From contig CAMGYJ010000011.1 in the NCBI GenBank assembly GCA_946122785.1, positions 42,930,513 to 42,994,512 on the forward strand: a stretch of DNA of 64,000 bases, in the 5' to 3' direction. Below, piece after piece: positions 1-13,404 of the stretch. This DNA is from Linum tenue. Taxonomy: Eukaryota > Streptophyta > Magnoliopsida > Malpighiales > Linaceae. A model generated the notes under the pieces. The model saw only the letters and a program-made list of their open reading frames with translations. It was not told the origin of the DNA and did no database searches. The first letter of the stretch is position 1, and every line of letters starts with the position of its first letter. The position numbers were made by a program, and so were the translations under genes.

Positions 1-153
1 CACAATGGCGCAACACATGTGTATTTGCGTCCGGACCGCCTGATGCACACCCATGACTGCCTCTCTTTCCGGCATAGGATCGGCCCATACTCGACTTACG
101 GCATACTGAGAGAGGAACTAGGCTCTTCGGCCTAACCAGACTCTGATATCATT
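1..153 (-). mobile_element. Leader of a minus-strand LTR retrotransposon, cut by window edge
   Basis: Read on the minus strand, this is the stretch just inside the 5' LTR. At 141-151 the minus strand reads TGATATCAGAG, one mismatch from the TGGTATCAGAG primer-binding site that pairs with initiator tRNA-Met, two bases inside the LTR end. No gag reading frame is visible in the short piece available; the element body lies to the left, outside the window. The minus-strand 64-aa frame here is not convincing as a protein. Confidence 0.6.
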
Positions 154-472
154 TGTCACAGGACGAGACTGTCGAAGCCCGTGCGGTGTCTTGAGGTACT
201 CTCTACCCTCAAGACCAGCTTCTCCACATACGCATGCCAATTGGTTTCTCCCTCCCTTGGGCTCATCAGGGAGGCGACAATAGCCCCCGACCAGTTGTGC
301 CTTAGCTTGCAACGATCACCATCATAGTCACATATTGACTCGGCAAAAACGATGCACAGGCAGACAACGCCTTATCGTTAGATTCGCCCTCTTTACCTCT
401 CGTGTGGAAAGCTAACCAGAAGCCACTCGTTTTTCAGACGGTCAACACGGTCACACATTCTGGGTCGTGACA
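154..472 (-). mobile_element. 5' LTR of a minus-strand (Gypsy-like) retrotransposon
   Basis: The 319-bp block has inverted ends TGTCAC...GTGACA, the TG...CA rule for LTRs, and sits directly against the primer-binding site at 141-151. On the minus strand it starts TGTCACGACCCAGAATG, a start I associate with plant Gypsy LTRs. Because the internal region is cut off, the superfamily call rests on LTR style alone. The partner LTR and the second target-site duplication are outside the window. Confidence 0.6.
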
Positions 473-1463
473 GGACTCTATATTTGACCAATAATAAGGC
501 GAGAAGAAGCAACATTGAATGATAATTCTGACAGTATAGATGTAGAAGCCAATATAAGAATGAATCATGAACCCAAGCTTACAACACCGCCAACTCAAAC
601 CCTACTTCCAGGAGACGACAGTAAACATGTTGCTAATGATCGAAACCAATAAACCAATCTCTAAAGAACTAAAAAAAAATTACGATAATTTTTTTTACGA
701 TACCATGATAAGCCATCACAAGAAAACGAGTATAAAGAAAAACGAATACAAAATTGAATATGGTCCGGCCTCTTAGAGAGACTCTACATCATCACGATGG
801 CTAATGAATTGATGATCTCTTATTCGATTATCAACTTATGAAGTTAGACTTTGTTGTCGATGTAAGGTGGGGGAGCCTTAACCCCAGTACCCCACAGCTC
901 CACGTCATTAACCCGAGCAGTCCACACACTAATGAATATATATATAAAAACAGGTAACATATCCAAAGTAACTGTGATCCAATAAGAAAAGATATTTTAG
1001 GATAAGAACTGAATTGACAATGCATTCAGTACATTTTTCTTTAGTATTTATAAAACTTATAAAACCAAAGATCGAATCATATTATATTTGGTTCGATGTG
1101 ATTTAGTTCAAATTTTAATTTGATCCGATGTGGTTCGATACCAACCCACCCATTACACACATGTGATCGATCAAGGTACTTTATGAAGAGCTTAGTGCAA
1201 AACGCACATTATTCATGTGGTCCTTAAAAAGACCTAATTTGATGGAAGAGTGTATTGAAATCTATGGGAGCTTTCACAGAAATCCCAACGAGTGTGGCTG
1301 ACTTTAGCTATGGTAATTGGAGGAGGAGGCTAAGCCTTACCACCTATTCTAATTCCTAAAATTGAGCAAAACTTACATGTAACTATACCTATTTTCAGAT
1401 TCGATGGAGGGCTACAGCTTCTCTTACCTTTAACCTACCTCCACCATTGAGTCTGCATCTAAA
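473..1463. other. Intergenic, no gene seen
   Basis: AT-rich DNA with short frames only, none with a family match or codon-like composition. At 1080-1140 there are repeated GGTTCGATGTG-like words that could be the worn end of a TIR element, but I cannot find a partner end. Confidence 0.5.
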
Positions 1464-1760
1464 ACTAGTTATCTTATGAGCTTATTAACATGCACATACG
1501 TTTTGAAAGTTGAATGTGACTTAATAAAGTGTTTTATTAAATCTGAATCTGCATCTTAAACTAGTTATCTTATGAGTTTATAAACATGCACGTACTTTTT
1601 GAAAGTTGAATGTGACTTAATAACGTGTTTTATTAAATGAAATAATACGTATGCTGAAATTATATGAACCTACAACTAGTTATCTTATAAGCTTATTGAC
1701 ATGCACGTACTTTTTGAAAGTTGAATGACTTAATAACGTGTTTTATGAAATGAAATTTAT
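1464..1760. repeat. Degenerate tandem repeat, about 3 copies
   Basis: Three copies of a segment beginning ACTAGTTATCTTAT and containing ACATGCACRTAC, TTTTTGAAAGTTGAATG and GTGTTTTAT start at 1464, 1560 and 1675 (periods 96 and 115 bp; the second copy carries a small extra piece). Direct tandem duplication is plain; no coding capacity or known repeat family is evident. Confidence 0.8.
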
Positions 1761-4744
1761 TTGGTAACTACCATGGTAATCATTTGACCAATCCAACCAA
1801 ATAGCCAAATTTTTAGCCATTATTAGTCATAACTACATCTGCGTGCCAATTTAGAACATTAAAGGCAACGGGGATCACCATCTCTCAGTCATCTTTCTTT
1901 CTCTGTGTTTTGGTATAAGGCAAAAAGTAACCAGAAAGAAGAACTTAGCACAAGAGGGATTGAAGGGGTCGAGATCAACAGGGGAGTTAGCCAGTTAGGT
2001 CGAGATTTAGGGGGAAGAAAAGGGGAGCTACTTGGGGGTCGAGGGTTCGAGATTGAGCTGAAGTTGGCGATTGATTGGATTAATTGATGGAGACAGATCA
2101 ATTGGATTCGGCGACATGGCATGTGGGATTGATGGGGGAGAACGAAGAAGGTCACCTGCTCGAGGAAAGTCGATGCGTGGGGATAGAAGGGAATGAAGCG
2201 GAGTGGGGATGAAGTCAGCGCAGAAGTGAAAGGGAGATTCGAATCCTCGACCTCATTAAAACACTTCTGGAAGAACTGGAGAAAAACTCGTGTCTCCATT
2301 TCCTGTAAAACAACTATTTGTTGTTTCTCACAGGCTGCTGCATTGGTTGCCCCATGATTTCCCCAAATGAAAATATAAATCAAGTGAACACATTTTTTCC
2401 GTTTATGTTTTCAGATTTTTATTTTGACGATGAAAAACAAAAAACGAAATGAGAAGTGAACAAGACATAATTCTTCCCTTGATGTCTGACGGCCAATTGG
2501 TTTAGGGTATGGAAAATGTGCTACACACTAATTAGGAGATTGACGTAGAATTTCAAACGTGTAGAATACAAACACAAAGAGTACATTTGTACGTATATTA
2601 CCTTTGTATTCTACTAGGCACTAGCTGGCTACGGAATCTGGTTACGTAAATATTTACTGTTCTGACAGTGAAAAAATTTACCATTCAGTCACAACGCAAC
2701 AGAAGTGCCGACGTCAAAATTACTTGAGACTCAAGTGCACGTCTCTCTCTCGAATGATTTTCCAAACTACTTATTAAACAACAACATTTGGACAATCCTC
2801 ATAATTAGCCCAAACAACTAAATCAATAAGTAGGGGTGTTCAAACATTGTGATTATCGTGATAACCATTTTAATCGGTAGTATTCGGATAATTTAGTTTG
2901 GCTAATTTAGATAATTGGTGTGGTTTGGTTAAGGCTATGTGGTTTGATTGCAGTCACTCATAACCAGTCAAAATAATTAATCATCTAAGTAATTAGTCAT
3001 ATATTAAATATATTATACTCTCATACTTAATACTTACCATAATCACTCAATAGTCAAATGTTCCTCCCTGCTTCTCTTTCTATATATTTATTAAGATAAT
3101 TTATTATTCAAACTTTGTTTGATAGTAGGACTGCCATAATATTTTTGAGTGTGACAAGCAGCAACGATCATGTAAATAATAATAGTCATAGCTTCATCAC
3201 TATTTTGAAAATCATATTCACAATTGGCCAACAGTTTTCAACATCATATGGTGTTTATCACTTTTCATTGATGTCGTGTATCCATATGTTTGATCTGAAC
3301 TTGTTTCTCCTTTAATGAATGTATAACTCAACTAACTTAGAAGTTAAACTTGCTGGTGGTAGTAGACTACTCAATAAATTGTAAAATTTTCTACTAATTG
3401 ATACATATAACTACTCTTGCCCATCATTCAAATAATGATCCATCTTGTCACTCATATTATTAAAGTCAAAAGATATCATTGTAGATTTTTTAGTACTCTC
3501 AAAATATTTTATAACTTCAATATCTCACACTAACAAAACCATTAGGAATTTATGAGAAGTGACCGATCTTGTCACTAATGGAATTAAACTCAACGATACC
3601 ATTATAGATTATTAGGTACACTTGAACCTTACCTTTTATCATATGGAGTTGTTTTTCAACTCAATTCTATGTTTGATGAATGTACAAATCAACAAACTTA
3701 GTTGTTGAATCTTCTGGTGGTAGTAGATTTCTCTATTAATGATAAAAATTATTCCCGAATTGAAAACACGCATAACTCACGTTCATTATTCAAACTATAA
3801 TAGTACATAAATATATCATTGGTGTTTTAAAATATAAAAATGTATTGTCTAATTTCTATTTTTTTGTTTGAAATGAACATGACATGAAAAGTTAAATAAA
3901 ATTTTGGATTTGGCCGACAACAAATTTCTCTTTTATTTATGTTTGATTTTATTCAAAAATTTGCAAATGCTAATTGAAATGAAAGGATTTTAGTTGTCAT
4001 GGTTTCTGTTATGAACAAAAAAGTAGAATGCAATATTTCTTTGTGATCTTTTTCTCGTATAATTTATTTATAAATTAGAGTCAACACTTTTAAAATTGAA
4101 TAAGATGTCAACAAATAAAGTAAAAAATACCACGGTTAGAGGTTAGGTGTTAAATTCATTTGAATAAGTAAGACAATAAAGTGAAGCTTTTGTTGTACAC
4201 AATTCTTTTTTCAGGATATACATTTCTTGCATGATATCAGATTATCAGTACAACTCTAACATGTAATTTAATGTGGTCCGATAGTGAAAATTCACATATT
4301 TCATAAATACGCACTTAAGAAATAAATATGATTTAGATCAATGAAAATAAGAGAAATTGCATATTACAGTAATGTAATTAAGGTATAGTTGTAGTCCTAT
4401 ACTACCAATATATACATCTATAATTTTGTTTGACCTTTAACATTTTAAATTGTATAAAAATTTAGCTATAGAGACACTCCTCCTCCACTTTTATGTATCA
4501 TACAATATTAATTCAACAACCAAAGATCCAATGAAAATAAAATTGGCGGCAGCTGTATTTGTTCTTTCTCATAGTTTACTGTCAATCATCATTAGTACTA
4601 CAAAGAATCAAGCTTTTATCTTATGCAATTGAGTTCTTTCATAGACGTTCTAATGAACAACTTACATGAATTAGTTGATGGCTAAAAAAGACTAATTGAT
4701 GCATATATATTGGTAAAGAAAGTCTTACTATTTATGATTTATTG
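1761..4744. other. AT-rich intergenic region, no gene seen
   Basis: Nothing here supports a gene. A TAGGGGTGTTCAAAC start at 2834 looks like the left end of a hAT-type element but no matching right end was found. Around 3340-3800 there is an old duplication (the word CTGGTGGTAGTAGA recurs at about 3349 and 3714 with similar surroundings). The rest is simple AT-rich sequence. Confidence 0.5.
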
Positions 4745-4752
4745 GAGATGAG

Positions 4753-4948
4753 CAATGTAGTCAAAAGCGTGTTTCTACGTAGGAGCGGTTTGGTGATCTA
4801 TAAGCGTAAAATCATAAGTTTTTAAGCTTATAGGGTAGTTTTTAACTACATTAGTTATAAAAACGGAGATTATGCGTAGAAGCGTTTTGGTGACCTAGAA
4901 GCGTAACCGTAAGTTTTTAAGCTTTAAAGCGCGATTTTGACTACATTG
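4753..4948. mobile_element. 196-bp MITE with CAATGTAGTCAAAA termini
   Basis: The ends are inverted repeats: CAATGTAGTCAAAAGCG on the left and CGCGATTTTGACTACATTG on the right. Flanks give a near-perfect 8-bp duplication, GAGATGAG / AAGATGAG (7 of 8), which fits a hAT-like non-autonomous element. Internal words (TAGAAGCG, GTGACCTAGAAGCG, TTTTTAAGCTT) recur in the related element at 21588-22193 and in a worn copy near 60870-61033, so this is a dispersed family. Confidence 0.8.
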
Positions 4949-4956
4949 AAGATGAG

Positions 4957-7900
4957 ATATTGTGGAAGCCCAACCCTAGACAGGCGAGAGAAGGAATTTA
5001 GGAACGAAGGCGGCTTGAGTGAAGTCAAAATGAAGACGTTTGTGGAAAGGTGGTGACCTAGGTTTTTCTAATCATTCGCCAATCAATAATGAAGAAGAAG
5101 CAAAATGTGGAGGCTGATGTAATTTTAACATATTCACGAATGACAGAGGTTTGAGGCAAGGGCGACATACAAATGTATGCAAATAGCAAGCTAAGGTTGT
5201 GTGAGATAAAAAAGAAGAAGGTTAAAACGAAAAGGGAATTTTTGTGACAGTGTTGACTTGAGCAAAGACAAAATACGAAAAAGGTAACTGAATCTCACTT
5301 CAATCTTTTTCGAAAGACAAAAGATAATTGTTGTGAAACTTGTCTTGAATACTCTAGGTACATAGCCCTAAAATTAAACACAAATTCATAACCACTCTCA
5401 CGTTAGTTTTAACATACTATATCTTATTCGTTTGAACTCATATATTATACAAGTCTCAATCAACAATTCATAGGCCACCCACCCATCCGAAACCAACTAA
5501 AGAACACGATGCACTCTCCCACACCCAAGGCCCATCCAAGTTGAAACAGTAACAACGAGTCATGATGGACAGTAAAAGTAGTCTTGGTGTACAGTAATCA
5601 GTCAAAATAAATATACTTTACAAATGACATTTACAGTAATATATTTTGTAAAAAAAAAAGAATATACATGAAGGTGTACTATATCATGGTGATATGAAAA
5701 CTATGTTGTGGAAGTATACTTGATTGGAAAATTTAAACAAAAAATATAAAAATGAATGTAATGTAAATCACAGTTAATTCATTTTTCAGTACAAAATTTT
5801 TGAAATACTATTTAAATGGAAGAAGATACAATCCAATTGATAAAGGTATGTTATTTAAAAATTATTTGAATTTCAACCATGAGATATGTCCAATTTCAAA
5901 ACTTGATTATTAAGTTGACACAATTTTTCTATCTTCATTCTCACAATACAAAGAAAGAAATTATGTCCAAATATAAAAAATAAAATATATTAGAATTGCA
6001 TCAAACAAATTTGCATGGAAGTTAGAAAACAAAAATGACTGATGTCATAAAAACAAAATGAGAAAATGAGTTGCATTATAGAAAAATAATTATACCATCT
6101 TTAATAAATGAGGAATCTTGAATTCTTTTCGTTGATATGTATATAGTTCGATTTTCCTGTGACTTCCTTTCCAATGATACTTTCACCAAAAAAAAAAACT
6201 TGGTTAAATGTTTTTTGATGACAATCATCAACATTCTTATACAAATAAAATTATCGTGTATCGTAGTGACACATGACTAAACTATATATGTATATTTTAA
6301 TAAATTTATGGTGTAGAAAAATGTCACATAATTATATTACTGTGATAATTTATTTTACCTAGTAAATTAGTATTTTTACTTCAAACTATTATCAACCACT
6401 AATGCAGTAATATAAAAAATTATATTTTGCTATATAATTATATGAGTGTATTAATTCACATATTTATAGTAGTACATACAAAATGTTATGTTGTTTGTAT
6501 GATAGAATACCAAACATGGTTATCTTTTGATTTCTCGTATTTTTTAATTTGAGATAAATATCATATAAAAATTAAATAAGTCGTTGGATTTGGATGATAA
6601 CTTAATTTCAGCTGTTCATATTCATTTAATTTATGATTTTTTCCAAATATTTTTAATTTTTTTATCAAACATATTATGAAGAAAACTTGAACGAAAGTTA
6701 TTTTTATTCAATAATAGTTTTCAATGGTGGATAGAAAATATGATAAAGATTTTCGTTGCTTTAATTTATGTAAAATTTAGGATAAATATATTCATAATTG
6801 AGTCAGAAGTAATCGGTAAAAAAAGAAGATCACAGTTAGATGTCGGGTGTTAACATCATTTCATGATAAAGTAGTATTATTGTCGTTGTTGATATCATCA
6901 AATAGAGTTTGCCCGATACTCTAACTGATATTAATTTGAACTCACTGGTTATAAGTTCGAGTCTTAGTGATGATGATTAAGATCTCTTTATTACTTTTAG
7001 CTTAGTGTAACATATAAATTTATGGAAAATTGAAATGATAAAAGATGACATGAAAAATTGTGAAGTTTCTTGCATCCTACATGGCGAAATGTTGCTCTCA
7101 AACATCCATAATACAATACTAGTTTTTTACCCTGCCCGTTGGCCGAAGAATTTTTATTTAAATTAGCTTATCTATATGTTTAAATTTTTGGGAAATCTTA
7201 ATACTTGTAGTTATCACACTCGCTCATAATGATTTGATTCTCTAATCATATCGTGAAAGTTTATCACTTCCCATTTAAAATCGTATATCAAGATTTGTCA
7301 TCCAAGACTCTCAAATGTATTATATTATACAACATATACCAGTTCGTGATTCTCGAGTATGGGCGAACTCTCAACCAATTGATAATAGTTCAACTTATTA
7401 GATAAAGATACTTGATTACTGGATAGATTCAGTTTATCCCAATTGGAACTTGATACACATCGTACCCTTTATTATAATTAAATTCTCTAATCCTCACTCA
7501 TTTTCATTGTGGATGTTCATGAAGTATCAGTATAGGATCTTATGATAAAATTTGTCTTCAAGACACTCAAATTTAGTATCTTATACAATACGTATCAATT
7601 GCTAATTTTTTATGTTTGGACCAATCTTTAACCCATGGTTGTTGTCTAGTTGTTGGCTTAGAATCTCAATCCAATACATTTACATATATTATCAATGGTT
7701 CTCTTCTTAAAATGATTCTTCAGTGTATAATTTTCTAAATGTTTGAATGTGTAGTCGATAAAATTTCTCTATCTATTGTGTTTGTTCATACAAACATTGT
7801 GACATTTCATATGCATTTAAATTCAAGGATGTATTGTAGGAACATCTATTGTCAATAGCAAAACATATACATATAAAAATTTTATTGTACTTTCAGCCCT

Positions 7901-9948
7901 AATAAATACCATTAAACTCGGCTCGTTGGGTGGAGTATAAAAACAAATTTTTTTTGCTAAGGTAACTCGATGTAAATACAAATTCCTTACTCTTACAAAC
8001 TACAATATTTTTATTCCGAGACTTTGATATCAGAATTTTTTTTGTTACAACAAAAATTTGGTATTGAATCACATGCTCACAAACATATAACCAAATTACT
8101 TCTACAATTGTTTTATTGAATTCATCACTATTAAAGATTATTCTTTTTAACTCAGTCATCAGTTAAGACTCTTGAAACTATAAAGGTTTTTTGTTTACAT
8201 ATCTCAAGTAACACAATATATTTATTCATTGCCTCAATCGTCGAATTTAATTTTGTCTATCAAGAAATTCAAATATTAAATGAACAATTTAAACCTTTAT
8301 TCGATTAATGCATAAGTTAGTGGTTGATGAAACATGATGTTTAACGTACATCCTTAACAAAGATTCCTCTAACTTTCACATGTATCATTTTTCAATGTAT
8401 CACGTGTCTCATCCTAGGATATGAAGTCAAGTTCATCAAAAAAACATATCGAAGTCATTTTGAAAACTATGATTTATAATCCTTGACATTTAATAACTCC
8501 AAGTCTGAAATTATATTTCTTAACTTATGACGTAAAAATGAGTAAAAAGTTTACTTGGTAAGCTTAAATAAGATATTTTTTGGTTTAAAAACAGTTACAT
8601 GTGTGACTCAAATATATTAGTCTATTGTTGCGTAGATCGATACAATGCAAAAGTAAAAACAAAAACATAAAGGAATTATAGGGTAAAAGAAAAATAAATA
8701 TTAAAAAAAGTTAGAGATAGCAAATATAATATATGTCACTCATCATACATTATTTATTATTGTGTACATTGATATAATGCAAAAACAAAAAAAAAATGAA
8801 TAAAAGAAAATGAAATATTAAATGAAGAGAGAGATAGCTTCATAAAAATATCAATAACTTTTTTTTTGTAAAATTATTGTCCACCTTGGCAATTTGTGAA
8901 CTCTCCAAGTGCTTAGGTGGCAAACAATTACTTTTGAATTGCCATAATATTATGTATAAATAGATAGATAGATAGATAGATAGATAAGTTATAGATAGAT
9001 AGATTAAACAAACATTCCCATAATTAAATTCTTTAGTTTTTCCTTAACCCGCCACTTGTTAGAACCTTAAAATATTAATGTCACCTAAAAGAGATAAAGA
9101 TCGGCAATATGAATATATCATCCAACCATCTATTGGCAAATTATCCCACAGCCTGTCTCATCTATCTATCTGAAAACGAACATGAAAAAATTAGGCAAAA
9201 ATAGAGAATGTATAGGAAAAGCCCTAAGTAACAGGGGAAGTGAAGTTTCAACTTAATTGCAACTGTGTTGGCCAATGGTCATTGGCTCCTTTACATTGTG
9301 CAACTAAACTAAACCCCTCATAGGGATAAGGAGGGGACACTATTGACTTGGTTGTTTACCTAATTTTATCTTCTGGGAAATCATGATTCTAGCTACCTTA
9401 ATTACATTATTGCAACTATAAAACCAAACTAATGATTTCCCATAAAAAAATAAGTAAACCAACTCTAATAATTTATTTTTTAATTATCTTTTTGATAGAA
9501 AGGTTAATTTGTTAATAACTCCCAAAACATATTCTGATAGCAATTATTGATGACAAAAATATTGGACCAGTTTAGAGTTAAGAACTTGATTCAATGTCGC
9601 ACGTAAAAAATGTTTTGCCAATCAATTGTTTTTGCCCAACCAAATTTTATCAATTTTCTCTTCTGTTAGCCTTTTTTGTTTTGGTCAATGTTAGCCCATT
9701 TTTTTTGCATTCAATACTTTATTGATAAATGTGTTCAATGCTTTGATTTGGGTATGATCATCAAACAATTGTGGCCGGTGGTACTGCTGTATGTGACCTC
9801 TAGCTAACCTTGTAACATCCTACTCATCAGTCATCACCAATGTATATATGTGTGGTTGCTTTCTCCCCCAATAGAAAAGGATAGCTCGCAAAAGGTTTAA
9901 TAATTAATGTTGGGTAATCTTACTCTAGTGGCTATGTGTGAAAATAAG
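4957..9948. other. 5-kb AT-rich gene-free region
   Basis: I see no credible gene on either strand: frames are short, AT-rich and without recognisable domains. At about 6885-7000 there is a weak pol III B-box-like word (AGTTCGAGTC) that could mark a decayed SINE, but no A-box or tail is clear. A simple TAGA repeat lies at 8960-9003. Confidence 0.5.
8960..9003. repeat. TAGA microsatellite
   Basis: About seven tandem TAGA units, a short AAGTTA interruption, then three more units. A typical tetranucleotide microsatellite, likely length-polymorphic. Confidence 0.9.
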
Positions 9949-9956
9949 GTTCACAC

Positions 9957-10700
9957 TAGGGATGGCAATGGGGCGGGTTTGCCTAAACCATCCACATCCC
10001 CATCTTCAAATACCCAAACTTATACCCGCTCCATACCCATGCGGGAGAATGTTTTGCAAACCCATCCCCATACCCGTGGGTTTCGGGTACCAATGGGTAA
10101 TACCCATCCCCGTACATCCAAAATTATTATACCTAAAACTTACAAGAAAAGTTTTAATTATAACCATAGACAAACCTATTATATCATGAAGTCAACAAAA
10201 CACGGTCATTTTCTAAATACGATTCAAAGAATATGATCCTACAACATCCATTAATACATAATATAGACTACAATATTTTTTAAATTATTATGCTCTAACT
10301 CTTGATATTTACTAAGTAATAATTAACTAACATAATTTTGTTGACAAGGGGAAAGTGAAAGAGCGGAAGGAGAATTGAGGGAAATGAATTAGGTTTTGAT
10401 TAAAGTGATTACTCAATTGCATTTCTACTATTTATTTTCTCGAGTTATCATCATCATCATTGATAGATTACAATTTAATCCACATATTTTTTTATATGTG
10501 AAGAAATTCTCTTGGTGGGGCGGGTATGGGTATGGTGTATGGGGCGGGGGAGGCTAAAACCATACCCGCCCCATACCCATCAAACTTTTTATGGGTTTTA
10601 CCCATACCCGCCCCATACCCGGTCAAAGCGGGGATTCCCCGCGTTGACTGGGTTGGGGGCGGTCGGATACCCGCGGCCATGGGTTTGATTGCCATCCCTA
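9957..10700. mobile_element. hAT-type non-autonomous element A
   Basis: Termini are TAGGGATGGCAATGGGGCGGG on one side and its inverted form ending TTGCCATCCCTA on the other. The flanks are GTTCACAC and GTTCACAG, an 8-bp target duplication with one difference, the hAT hallmark. Both subterminal zones are packed with the motif CCCATACCCG / CGGGTATGGG in both orientations, while the middle is plain AT-rich DNA. There is no transposase. Frames inside it translate to Pro/Tyr-rich repeats because of the motif array, not because of coding. Confidence 0.9.
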
Positions 10701-10986
10701 GTTCACAGAGTTCAATTCAAATGTTGAAATCGATGATTAGTTAAAAAAGTGGTGGTATCCCTTCTCAAGTTAAAGATAAACCTCAACAACAAAATATTCA
10801 AATAACAAAACTTAATAGTTTACCAGTATGCTGTAAACGAACTACCGATGTCGCAAGATAAATTTGCGACTCTATTAGACCTTCTAGGAACAAGGAGTTT
10901 AGAGAAGACGGTAAAAAAAAACAACTGTCCTAATTTATAAGTTATCAGCTAACTAAGAACCATATAAAATCATTTTGCTCATTAAG

Positions 10987-11491
10987 TAGGGGCGAAAGCT
11001 TGACCTGAAAGACTCATTGACCCGTCCCGACCCGTCCCGTCACTAAGGGTCAGATTAGGGACATATCATTTGTTGACCATGTAAGGGTCGGGACGGGTCA
11101 CTTTTTGACCCTGTGTCCCTTAACAACAACAAATATCTCACACCATATTGGACCTTTTTGTAGAGTTTTAAAAGTTTAGGTACTAAATTGTAAAAATAAA
11201 TATTTGGCTACCAAAACGTAATTTTATCATCAAATTTGATGGACTTATTTGTAAAAAAAATAGGTACTAAATTGTAAGAAACAATAATTTTGGGTTCTAA
11301 AACATAATATGTAAAAAAGTAGTGTTGAATTTAGGGTCGACCCACTGACCCAACCCATCCCGACTTGTCCCAACCCTCAAGGGTCAGACAGGGTCAAGAA
11401 AAAGACAAGGACGGGACAGATCAGTTATACATGTTGACCCTTTAGAGACGGGTCAGACAGAATCAGATGGGAAGACAAATTTTCAGCCCTA
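10987..11491. mobile_element. hAT-type non-autonomous element B
   Basis: Starts TAGGGGCGAAAGCTTGACC and ends TTTTCAGCCCTA, with a perfect 8-bp target duplication TCATTAAG on both sides. The subterminal motif here is GACCCGTCCC / GGGACGGGTC, repeated several times at each end. The AT-rich interior carries repeated AGGTACTAAATTGTAA-like words also found inside element C (12094-12528), so the two may share an ancestor despite different subterminal motifs. Confidence 0.9.
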
Positions 11492-11499
11492 TCATTAAG

Positions 11500-12085
11500 C
11501 ACTAATTAAATAATATTTAGGCACATATATATTGTTATAGTGTTGCGTAGAAAGCCAAGGGGGTTACATAGAGTTCAGTCCAGATATGGTCCTTTTATTT
11601 GTCTTTTACCCTTCAAAATAAGCCTAATGTCAATTTGTGCTTGGAATTAATTTCTTGCCAACAAGACTACAAGAGTAATAATAATAATGCTAATTAATTT
11701 TACTGGAAACTTGAGGGCTATGATTATGTTAGTTTGTTGGTGATCCAACAACAAGCATCGGATCCATGTCAAGTCATCCAGTAACCTAACATAGTTTTGC
11801 TGGGGAGTGAAAGGATTGGATGGGTTGCTGTCCTATAAGTCTAACACAGAAAGATCAATCAAAAAGCAATTGTAGGACTTGCAATTCCTCAAAAAAATCA
11901 ACAAATTCTAGGTGGGCATAGTTACTTAAATTTCTTAGATTTGTGATCAATTCAAAATCAATTTGGTATTGGCTACTGAAGCTGAAGGAGTAGATAATAG
12001 CAGCAACTTAAACTTTTTTGGTCATTCAATCAGCTATTGGACGACTCTCATATATGTTGTATGCAAATGCACCGCAATCCTCATC
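11500..12085. other. Intergenic, no gene seen
   Basis: No supported feature between hAT elements B and C; short frames only. Confidence 0.5.
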
Positions 12086-12093
12086 CTCTCATG

Positions 12094-12528
12094 TAGAGGT
12101 GGCAATTAGGATCCAAATCCATAAATCCAATCCAATCCATCCACCAAATTATCCACCTAATCCAATCCATTTAAATCCAATCCATTTTATCCAAATCCAA
12201 TTGGATTGGTGGATTCATGGATCAATCCATGGATCCAAATGGCAAATTACGATTTGGTACCTGTATTTTTTATATTTTACATTTTGGTACCTAAAATTAA
12301 TATTTTTATACGAAAAAATATCATTGGAAAATTACATTTTGGTACCTAAAAATTTTCATTATGACATTTTAGTACCAAAACTTTTCAAATTTTACATTTT
12401 GGTCCAAGCCTTGGATGTCATTTGGATTCATGGATCAATCCACCAATCCATTGGATCCAATCCATTTGATCCATGGATCCACCAATCCAATCCACGAATC
12501 CACGAATCCGATCCAATTGCCACCTCTG
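12094..12528. mobile_element. hAT-type non-autonomous element C
   Basis: Left end TAGAGGTGGCAATTAGGATCC, right end GATCCAATTGCCACCTCTG; perfect 8-bp duplication CTCTCATG. The subterminal array is the 5-6-mer family ATCCAATCC / GGATTGG, repeated over roughly 130 bp at each end. The centre holds several TTTGGTACCTAAA words in alternating orientation. No transposase frame. The 177-aa frame across it is an Ile/His/Pro-rich reading of the array. Confidence 0.9.
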
Positions 12529-12536
12529 CTCTCATG

Positions 12537-13404
12537 TTTGATGCATATTGATATCAAAATCGTATATTCGCAAATTAACGAGCAATTGAAAGATATGTAA
12601 ACAAGTTGCTTACTCATATTTACATTTGTCATGACAATCAAATTCATTCGGACCATATGTATTTGTACTATTCATTCATGCATATTGATAATTGATAAAG
12701 AAAACAGGCACCAAATTGGAATCAAAATGACCGAAACCAAATACATAATTTTCAATCACTGACTGGTTTAGCTCAGGGAAAGAAATTTAATTATTAGTGG
12801 TGGTACTGGTACTGGTACTGGCTGCTTTGTACACAAAATGAAAATGAATGCTACCAAACTGATTAAGCTTTTAACTGAGACCCTACGAGTCCATCCCATA
12901 CTTTACCTTTCTGGCTAAGTAGGTAGCTAGGGTTTGGAACCTGTTTGATTATATTAGGGTTCCTCATTGATTGAATTTGGTTTGTTTATAAATGAATGGT
13001 TAGGAGTTTGAAAGGTATCGTTCCAATTTTTTTCTGATGTTTTTCGAAGGGACTTAAGAGTTGAACTATAGGCTCACCCGGCAGAGTTATAATTTTGAAT
13101 TCAACAATCTTATAACAATATACTTCAATGGGAGGAACTAATAATAGTTTTAGAATTGAAATTTGAATTCAACTTTATGATTTATGATAATTTATACTAA
13201 TAATTTAAATATCATAGCAAAGGTTACCTTAATAAGAATTTCCTCCGTCTTTAATTTATAAAATCTACAAAAAGAAAAGAGATGTAAGTAGGGAGAAAAA
13301 TTACTTTTTGTATAGCCCAACACATTTATTATAATTATTTCAAAAGTGATATTATCTGAGCTACATTTGAGCTTTTCTGTGGCCGAATTTCCACATGAGG
13401 CACA
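12537..13404. other. Intergenic, no gene seen
   Basis: AT-rich with a short GGTACT hexamer run near 12800. No gene supported. The last part leads into the tandemly duplicated promoter-like block at 13405. Confidence 0.5.

Noticed and set aside
1889..2383. 164-aa minus-strand frame
   Set aside because: Low-complexity Ser/Pro/Phe-rich translation without a domain, TATA box or splice context that I could support.
2834..2960. TAGGGGTGTTCAAAC hAT-like left end
   Set aside because: No right end or 8-bp duplication found.
6885..7000. Possible SINE B box
   Set aside because: Only one weak box; no A box, tail or duplication.
10492..10744. Frames of 60-83 aa with Pro-Ile-Pro-Ala repeats
   Set aside because: They translate the CCCATACCCG array of hAT element A; similar repeat-derived frames occur in other elements.
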